A DNA stretch of 9,927 nucleotides, taken from positions 1 to 9,927 of the forward strand of contig CAAENU010000037.1 of the NCBI GenBank assembly GCA_900757415.1. Reading direction: 5' to 3'. The notes under the pieces were generated by a model, which worked only from the letters and a program-made list of their open reading frames with translations, was not told where the DNA came from and ran no database searches. The translations under genes and the position numbers were made by a program. Every line of letters begins with the position of its first letter. Within the stretch, counting starts at the first letter, position 1. Source of the DNA: an uncultured Oscillospiraceae bacterium. GTDB taxonomy: Bacteria > Bacillota > Clostridia > Oscillospirales > Oscillospiraceae. Positions 5,206-9,927 of this stretch are shown here, piece by piece.

Positions 5206-6468
5206 TTAAATACTTTGCTGGTATTCCCGCGGGCTGAGCCCTGTGACCTTTTTGAACACCTTGGAAAAATAAAAGGCGCTTTCGTACCCCAGTTTCTCAG
5301 CGATCTCGTATACTTTCAAATCGCCCTGTTCCAGCATCTCCTTCGCCGCAGCGATGCGGGTCTCGGTGATGTACTCCACAAAGCCGCTGTCGCCGTATTT
5401 GCCGAACAGCTGGCTGAGGTAGTTGGGCGAAAAATTGAATACAGCCGCCACATCGGCCAGCGTCAGTTTTTCCGAAAGGTGATTCTTAATATACTCCTGC
5501 ACCTGTGCCACCACCTGCATCTTCCCGGCGGTGGCGTCGCCCTCGTTGACCTCCACGAACTGGATGGGCTGCTCCACCGTGAGCAGGGGCTGCAGGTGGG
5601 CGTTTTCCCGGCAGCGGCGCGCCAGCCCCAGCAGGGAGCCGGTGGGGCGACCTACCGCCCAGAGCAGCCGTACCGTGAAATAGTTGTATAGAATTTGGCT
5701 GGCGCGTTCCAGCAACGGGCGCAGCACCGTCCGGTAGTTCTGGCACTGGACATCGGTCAGGCAGAACAGCACATTGCAGCGCATGGCATCCGCCCCGGTC
5801 ACATAGCAGGGCAGATAGTTCTGCAGGGTGGTCTCCAGCATCCGCCCGCAGGAAAAGCTCAGCTTCAGCTGCTGGGCGGGAGTAAGGGCGGTGTTGGCGA
5901 TGATCTCGCAGCTGGCTACAAGATAGGCGTCGCTTGCAAGGTTCAGCTCCATGTGCTGCAAAGGCTGCTCCAATGCGGCTTCGTCCGGGAACAGCCCGGC
6001 GTACAGCCGCACGAAAAAACGCTCCTGATAGCTGCGCACACTCTCGGCAAGATTTTCCTGTGCCGACAATTCGCCCAGCAAAGCACGCTCCTTTTTTACC
6101 TTTTCGGCGGCCTTGGCAAGGGCGGTTTGCAGGTTCTCGGGGGTCAGGTCCAGCTTGACCAGATAATCCACCACCCCGGCACCCATGGCCTGCTTGATGT
6201 AATCAAATTCTTCAAAACTGGTCAGCATGATAAAGGCGGGCAGGGCGCTGCGTTCCCGGCAGGTGCGGGCAAGGGTAAGCCCGTCCATCACCGGCATTTT
6301 TACGTCGGCAATGACGATATCCGGCTTCTCCCGCTCAATGAGTTCCAGCGCCAGCTTGCCGTTGCGGGCGGTGCCGCAGACGGTATAGCCCAGCTTTTCC
6401 CATTCCAGCATCCCCTGCAGGCCGATGAGCACCAGCGGCTCATCATCCACCAGTAATATCCGCAGCAT
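5206..6468 (-). CDS. AraC-type response regulator (YesN-like)
   Basis: This 420-aa two-component regulator has a receiver domain at residues 1-120 with the acidic pair Asp8-Asp9, phosphorylation site Asp55 (IVIADVKMP), Thr83 in MLTSFEEFDY and Lys105. The Lys is followed by Leu rather than the usual Pro. The middle (about 125-310) is a divergent linker. The C-terminus (about 318-420) is an AraC double helix-turn-helix: LTLADVAAVFNFSPNYLSQLF and then the signature KVYEIAEKLGYESAFYFSKVF...GLSPREY. The start chosen is the ATG before LRILLVDDEP, because AAAGGAG lies six bases upstream and the receiver fold begins there. An upstream in-frame ATG at 6537 would add 23 unrelated residues encoded inside the kinase gene. 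The start lies 26 bp inside the kinase's 3' end, so the pair is co-translated. The likely target is the direct repeat at 8408-8440. Confidence 0.92.
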   Translation of the reverse strand: MLRILLVDDEPLVLIGLQGMLEWEKLGYTVCGTARNGKLALELIEREKPDIVIADVKMPVMDGLTLARTCRERSALPAFIMLTSFEEFDYIKQAMGAGVVDYLVKLDLTPENLQTALAKAAEKVKKERALLGELSAQENLAESVRSYQERFFVRLYAGLFPDEAALEQPLQHMELNLASDAYLVASCEIIANTALTPAQQLKLSFSCGRMLETTLQNYLPCYVTGADAMRCNVLFCLTDVQCQNYRTVLRPLLERASQILYNYFTVRLLWAVGRPTGSLLGLARRCRENAHLQPLLTVEQPIQFVEVNEGDATAGKMQVVAQVQEYIKNHLSEKLTLADVAAVFNFSPNYLSQLFGKYGDSGFVEYITETRIAAAKEMLEQGDLKVYEIAEKLGYESAFYFSKVFKKVTGLSPREYQQSI

Positions 6469-8260
6469 GGCTGTCTCCTTTCTGTTGATAGGGCAGCCGG
6501 ATGGTGACCTCGGTGCCCACGTCCTCTTCGCTTTCAATGGTCAGGCCGTAGCCCTCGCCAAAGGAATACCGGATGCGGCGGTTCACGTTCCACAGGCCGA
6601 CATGACGGAACTTTTCAGCCTTTTCGGCACCCTCGGCGGGCTCGTCCAGAAGGTGAGCCACCAGCTCCGGCGGCATGCCCACGCCGTCATCGGTAATGCG
6701 CAGCAGTACGTCTCCGGTATCCGAGTCGGTGGAGATATCCAGTAGCACGCTGCCGTGGCCGCCCTTGGGCTCCAGCCCGTGGAAGATGGCGTTTTCCACC
6801 AGCGGCTGCAAGGTGAACCGGGGGATCATGCAGTCCCGGCAAAGGGTCTCACTTTCAATGCGGGAGACCTCAATTTCCAAGTCGCCGCCGTAGCGGTACT
6901 GCTGGATGGTAAAGTAATCGTTGAGCAGTGCCAGCTCCTCCTGCAAAGGTACCAGCTTCTGGGTGCCCTTGGAGATGCTCTTGGTCAGCCGCGCAAAGGC
7001 GGTGACCATCTCGGCAATGCCGGGTGCGTGCTGGATGGTAGCCATCCAGCGGATGCTGTTGAGGGTGTTGTAGATAAAGTGCGGGTTCACCTCGTTTTGC
7101 AGCATCCGATATTCCAGCTCCTGCTTGCGGCGCTCGTCCTCCACCCGGCGGGTCATCAGGCTGTCCACGTTTTCAGCCAGCTGGTTGATGCCCCGGCCGA
7201 TGTCGCCCAGCTCGTTGTTCCACTCCACCGTGCGGTCCGGGGCAAAGTTGCCGCTGCCCACGGTCTCGATGCGCTTTTGCAGCGCCTCCACCGGGCGGGT
7301 GATGACCCGCTCCAGCCAGTGCTGCATCAAAAAGCTCAGTCCCCAGATGATGGCAGTGCCAAGGGCGACCAGCCACAGGTACACGCCGTAGTGCAGCAAA
7401 AAGGTATTTGCGGGCAAAAGCTGCACCAGCGCCGCGCTGCGGCCGTTCAGTGTTACCTTGACTACATAATACTTCTGGTCGTCCAGCTGCACCTTGCCCT
7501 GCCATGCGGTCTGCTCTGTCACGCCGTTATTGCTGCCGGTGCGCAGGGTGTAGTCCACCTCCCGCAGGCGGTTCTCAGTCTCGGTCAGGCTGCCGTTTTC
7601 GATCTGCCACAGGCGGCTGCCCATCTCCCAGTACAACGCGCTGCCGTCGGTCAGGCTGTAGCCCGCGGCCGGGTCGGTGATAATGGCGGTGTCCAGCGCA
7701 AGGTAGGTGCTGCCCCGGTGCAAGGTGCCCTTGCCGCAGCGGACAGGCTGGCTGAGGGCGATGCAGCCCGGACTGCCGGGCAGCAGCGGGTCGGTAGTGA
7801 ACTGCATCCCGTAACCCTTGGTGAGAAACTGCTTTATGCTGGTGCGGTTGAGCGCCGCCGAGGAGTTCAGCGTGCCGAACTGCAAATGCCGGTCGTTTTC
7901 ATTGGTAATAAAAAAGCGGAGGATATGGCTGTACAGGGTGCTGGAATAGTATTTTTCCTGCATGGCTTCGTAGGCGGCAATGGTCTGGGTGCCGTTGATA
8001 TTTTCCTGCGTGATGTACCGCCGCACGGTGCTGTCGATGGAAGCCCAGTTCAAAAGAGCATCGGCGCTGTCCAGACTGGTCTCGATGGAGGTAGCCACCA
8101 GCCGCAGGTTGAACTCTGCCGCCTGCAGGGAGTTGGCGCGCACATATTGGTTGGAGAGGGTGAACAGCGCCGCGCCCACAGCCAGCGAGGTAAGGATGGT
8201 AAAAAAGCGCATCCCCCACACGATCTGCCGCCGCAGCGGGAAACGATGGCTGCTCTTCAT
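6443..8260 (-). CDS. Sensor histidine kinase (YesM-like)
   Basis: This 605-aa membrane kinase of the LytS/YesM (His_kinase) type is the partner of the AraC regulator encoded next. One membrane segment (about 13-35), a ~250-residue extracellular sensor (36-287), a second segment (about 290-311) and a HAMP linker (about 312-368) lead to the catalytic part. The phosphoacceptor is His394 in NEVNPHFIYNTLNSIRW. The N-box is LQPLVENAIFHGLEPKGG (Glu489, Asn490), the G1 box ITDDGVGM (522-529), and the later G-rich box VGLWNVNRRI (554-563). The family-typical 'NPHFIYNTL' in place of HisKA motifs is clear. It is the first gene of the operon, with GGAGG seven bases before the ATG and a TTGACA promoter candidate at 8305-8333. 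It probably senses an extracellular oligosaccharide, directly or through the binding protein encoded divergently; that is inference. Confidence 0.93.
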   Translation of the reverse strand: MKSSHRFPLRRQIVWGMRFFTILTSLAVGAALFTLSNQYVRANSLQAAEFNLRLVATSIETSLDSADALLNWASIDSTVRRYITQENINGTQTIAAYEAMQEKYYSSTLYSHILRFFITNENDRHLQFGTLNSSAALNRTSIKQFLTKGYGMQFTTDPLLPGSPGCIALSQPVRCGKGTLHRGSTYLALDTAIITDPAAGYSLTDGSALYWEMGSRLWQIENGSLTETENRLREVDYTLRTGSNNGVTEQTAWQGKVQLDDQKYYVVKVTLNGRSAALVQLLPANTFLLHYGVYLWLVALGTAIIWGLSFLMQHWLERVITRPVEALQKRIETVGSGNFAPDRTVEWNNELGDIGRGINQLAENVDSLMTRRVEDERRKQELEYRMLQNEVNPHFIYNTLNSIRWMATIQHAPGIAEMVTAFARLTKSISKGTQKLVPLQEELALLNDYFTIQQYRYGGDLEIEVSRIESETLCRDCMIPRFTLQPLVENAIFHGLEPKGGHGSVLLDISTDSDTGDVLLRITDDGVGMPPELVAHLLDEPAEGAEKAEKFRHVGLWNVNRRIRYSFGEGYGLTIESEEDVGTEVTIRLPYQQKGDSHAADITGG

Positions 8261-8304
8261 AGCGGAGCCTCCTTTCCGGTAATATTTTGCATTCTTTCCT
8301 TTAT

Positions 8305-8333
8305 ACAGTACTGATTCCGGCGCGGTTTGTCAA
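8305..8333 (-). promoter_or_regulatory. Candidate promoter of the leftward operon
   Basis: On the minus strand a perfect TTGACA (complement of 8328-8333) is followed 17 bases on by TACTGT (complement of 8305-8310), which matches the -10 consensus at only 3 of 6 positions. The predicted start is near 8298, about 38 bases before the kinase ATG. A TATAAA (8300-8305) lies 22 bases from the -35, too far for normal use. Confidence 0.4.
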
Positions 8334-8407
8334 CGACTTTTTTCATGGAAATTGTGTACTTTATACGCTTTTTTCTTGTGCCATGGATGTAAACTGTGCA
8401 AGAGAAC

Positions 8408-8440
8408 AAGAAAGTGCAGACTCCAGTGTAAGAAAGTGCA
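8408..8440 (+). promoter_or_regulatory. Candidate operator: two 11-bp direct repeats, 22-bp period
   Basis: AAGAAAGTGCA occurs perfectly at 8408-8418 and again at 8430-8440, so both copies face the same way two DNA turns apart. AraC-type regulators commonly bind such same-face direct repeats. It sits in the divergent control region between the kinase operon and the binding-protein gene, where the YesN-like regulator encoded in the same operon is expected to act. The second copy abuts a perfect AT-rich inverted repeat (ATCTTTT/AAAAGAT, 8440-8456). Confidence 0.55.
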
Positions 8441-8477
8441 TCTTTTTTTAAAAGATACAGAAAAACTGCAACTCTTC

Positions 8478-8502
8478 CCGGAATTTTTCCATTCCGGTTT
8501 TT
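8478..8502 (+). terminator. Terminator-like hairpin in the binding-protein leader (possible attenuator)
   Basis: CCGGAAT (8478-8484) pairs perfectly with ATTCCGG (8491-8497) across a six-base loop and is followed directly by five T (8498-8502). This is a short intrinsic-terminator shape on the plus strand, about 100 bases before the binding-protein start. If transcription starts upstream, near the direct repeats, it could act as an attenuator. If it starts downstream (a weak TATCCT lies at 8515-8520), it would insulate the gene from upstream read-through. No confident plus-strand promoter was found. Confidence 0.5.
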
Positions 8503-8536
8503 GCGTTTGTGCGGTATCCTAGTGTCAACAAAAGCG

Positions 8537-8565
8537 AGCGGCTCCCCGGCACGGGGGAGAACGCT
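8537..8565 (+). other. GC-rich leader hairpin
   Basis: AGCG and CTCCCC (8537-8540, 8542-8547) pair with GGGGAG and CGCT (8554-8559, 8562-8565) around a small internal loop and a six-base apical loop. It ends 25 bases before the ribosome binding site and has no U-run. It may be an mRNA-stabilising or regulatory leader stem. An alternative CCCCG/CGGGG pairing is possible in the same place. Confidence 0.4.
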
Positions 8566-8604
8566 GCACGAAATACACACACTGCCCTGAAGGAGGACAC
8601 ACTT

Positions 8605-9924
8605 ATGAAAAAGATCTCTCGTCGTTCGTTCCTTACCGCTGCCGCAGCCTGCGGCGCTGCTGTTGCCCTGAGCGCCTGCGGCGGCTCTTCCGCAAGCTCC
8701 ACCGCTGCTTCCTCCACTGCCGGTTCCACCGCTGCATCCGCAGCAGCAGGCCCTGTTACCCTGCAGTGGTCGGTGTGGGATAAGGAGTCCACCCCCTACT
8801 GGCAGGCCATGGCCGACGGCTACATGGCAAGCCACAAGGACGTGACCATCGAGATGGTGGATCTGGGCTCCAGCGATTACATGACCGTTCTGGCCACCCA
8901 GCTGGCTGGCAGCGCCGATCTGGATATCGTGACCATCAAGGATATCCCCGGCTACGCAAACCTGATCAATTTGGACTACCTCAAGCCCCTGAACGAGGTA
9001 CTGACCCGCGACACTGGCGATTTCAACGGCACCATCGAGCAGCTGACCACCGACGACGGCAACTTCTACGCCGTGCCCTTCCGCAGCGACTTCTGGGTGC
9101 TGTACTACAACAAGGATCTGTTCGATAAGGCCGGTGTGGAGTATCCCTCCAATGACCTGACGATGGAAGATTACGATGCTCTGGCACGCAAGATGACCAG
9201 CGGCTCCGGCGACACCAAGGTCTATGGCTGCCACTACCACACCTGGCGCTCCGCCGCTTCTCTGTTCTCCATTCTGGACGGCAAGAACACCATCATCGAC
9301 GGCAAATACGACTTCATGAAGCCCACCTACGATATGGTCATTGCCCAGCAGAAGGACGGCATCTGCATGGACTACGGCTACCTCAAGACCTCTTCTCTGC
9401 ACTACTCCGCAGCCTTTGAGAACCAGCAGTGCGCAATGGTCAACATGGGCAGCTGGTTCATTTCCACGCTGGAAGCTTACATGAAGGATGCTGAGACCAA
9501 GTTCAACTGGGGCATCGTCAAGTATCCGCACCCCGCTGGTGCAGAGGCTGGTTCTACGCTGGGCACTGTGACCAGCCTGGCCATCAACGCCGATTCTCCC
9601 AAGGCAGAGGCCGCTGCCGACTTCATCAACTGGTGTGTCTCTGAAGAGGGCGCACAGGCCATTGCCAAGACCGGCACCTTCCCGGCCTGCGGCTCCGCTG
9701 CTACCGCCGAGATCATCAAGTCCACCGAAGGCTTCCCCGAGGACAGCAACTCTGTGGATGCACTGACCACCAGCAACGTTTATCTGGAGATGCCCTACAC
9801 CCAGTACGCATCTGATATCGAGACCATTCTGAACGCCGAGCACGATGCCATTATGACCATGAGCGAGACCGTGGACGAGGGCATCCAGAACATGAACGAT
9901 CAGGTTCCCGCAGTTCTCGGCTGA
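8605..9924 (+). CDS. Extracellular solute-binding lipoprotein (family 1, sugar ABC transporter)
   Basis: This 439-aa lipoprotein captures a sugar or oligosaccharide for an ABC importer. The signal peptide MKKISRRSFLTAAAACGAAV ends in the lipobox LSAC, so Cys25 is the predicted lipidated first residue. A Ser/Ala/Thr-rich linker (26-50) tethers the domain. The fold starts at VTLQWSVWDK (51-60), and the typical family-1 stretch is VLYYNKDLFDKAG (165-177). MVNMGSWF (278-285) and the late AADFINWCVSEEGAQ (337-351) also fit. The ATG chosen has AGGAGG at 8591-8596, eight bases away; an in-frame upstream ATG at 8509 would bury the signal peptide. The signal also carries a twin-arginine SRRSFL motif. 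The gene is divergent from the kinase operon and ends in TGATAA at the window edge, so permeases probably follow. Confidence 0.93.
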   Translation: MKKISRRSFLTAAAACGAAVALSACGGSSASSTAASSTAGSTAASAAAGPVTLQWSVWDKESTPYWQAMADGYMASHKDVTIEMVDLGSSDYMTVLATQLAGSADLDIVTIKDIPGYANLINLDYLKPLNEVLTRDTGDFNGTIEQLTTDDGNFYAVPFRSDFWVLYYNKDLFDKAGVEYPSNDLTMEDYDALARKMTSGSGDTKVYGCHYHTWRSAASLFSILDGKNTIIDGKYDFMKPTYDMVIAQQKDGICMDYGYLKTSSLHYSAAFENQQCAMVNMGSWFISTLEAYMKDAETKFNWGIVKYPHPAGAEAGSTLGTVTSLAINADSPKAEAAADFINWCVSEEGAQAIAKTGTFPACGSAATAEIIKSTEGFPEDSNSVDALTTSNVYLEMPYTQYASDIETILNAEHDAIMTMSETVDEGIQNMNDQVPAVLG

Positions 9925-9927
9925 TAA

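Noticed and set aside
6755..8314. Long plus-strand open frame (519 codons) opposite the sensor kinase
   Set aside because: The opposite strand encodes all kinase motifs in order. The plus-strand product is Gln/His/Val/Gly-rich, without domains, and lacks a ribosome binding site.
8360..8393. TTTACA-N22-TATAAA as a second leftward promoter
   Set aside because: The spacing is far from 17 bases. A similar 22-base spacing 60 bp downstream (TTGACA...TATAAA) is curious, but neither is a normal promoter.
8257..9843. Long minus-strand open frame (528 codons) opposite the binding-protein gene
   Set aside because: It is antisense to a clear lipoprotein with a signal peptide and family motifs, has no ribosome binding site, and is a low-complexity Val/Gly/His product of GC-rich codon mirroring.

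Overview
The window looks like the chromosome of a fairly GC-rich, gut-type Firmicute. Faecalibacterium or another Oscillospiraceae/Ruminococcaceae member is my best guess, from Ala/Gly-rich codon use, strong GGAGG-type ribosome binding sites, a YesM/YesN-type two-component system and a lipoprotein sugar-binding protein with a Ser/Ala/Thr-rich linker. The genus is inference only.

Layout. From 1184 to 8260 there are five tightly packed leftward genes that look like one operon: a YesM-like sensor histidine kinase, a YesN-like AraC-type response regulator overlapping it by 26 bp, a heparinase II/III-like polysaccharide lyase without a signal peptide, a small protein with a discoidin (F5/8 type C)-like carbohydrate-binding fold, and a DUF624/YesL-like membrane protein with an extra C-terminal ectodomain. 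Divergent from them, across a 344-bp control region (8261-8604), is a family-1 extracellular solute-binding lipoprotein (8605-9924). The window ends right after its stop, so ABC permease genes probably follow. The control region holds an 11-bp direct repeat with a 22-bp period (a likely response-regulator operator), a terminator-like hairpin in the leader of the binding protein, a second GC-rich leader hairpin, and a candidate promoter for the kinase operon.

Taken together this is a glycan-uptake locus. The histidine kinase senses an extracellular ligand and the AraC regulator switches on uptake. The lipoprotein captures an oligosaccharide, probably acidic (uronate-containing), and after import the cytoplasmic lyase breaks it down with its small carbohydrate-binding partner. 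The substrate cannot be read from the sequence.

The left 1.18 kb (1-1183) has no convincing ordinary protein gene. It holds the start of a leftward gene leaving the window (6 to 1), a 35-codon leftward ORF with a good ribosome binding site (1001-1108), two very similar leftward promoters (TTGACK-N17-TATTCT, each with an extended -10 TG), and a dense set of perfect or near-perfect helices between about 60 and 800. These include a 22-bp interrupted hairpin, an 11-bp long-range helix and a possible pseudoknot. I read this as one or two previously unnamed large structured non-coding RNAs; it is the most interesting part of the window. The helices were found by eye and no covariance or database search was possible.
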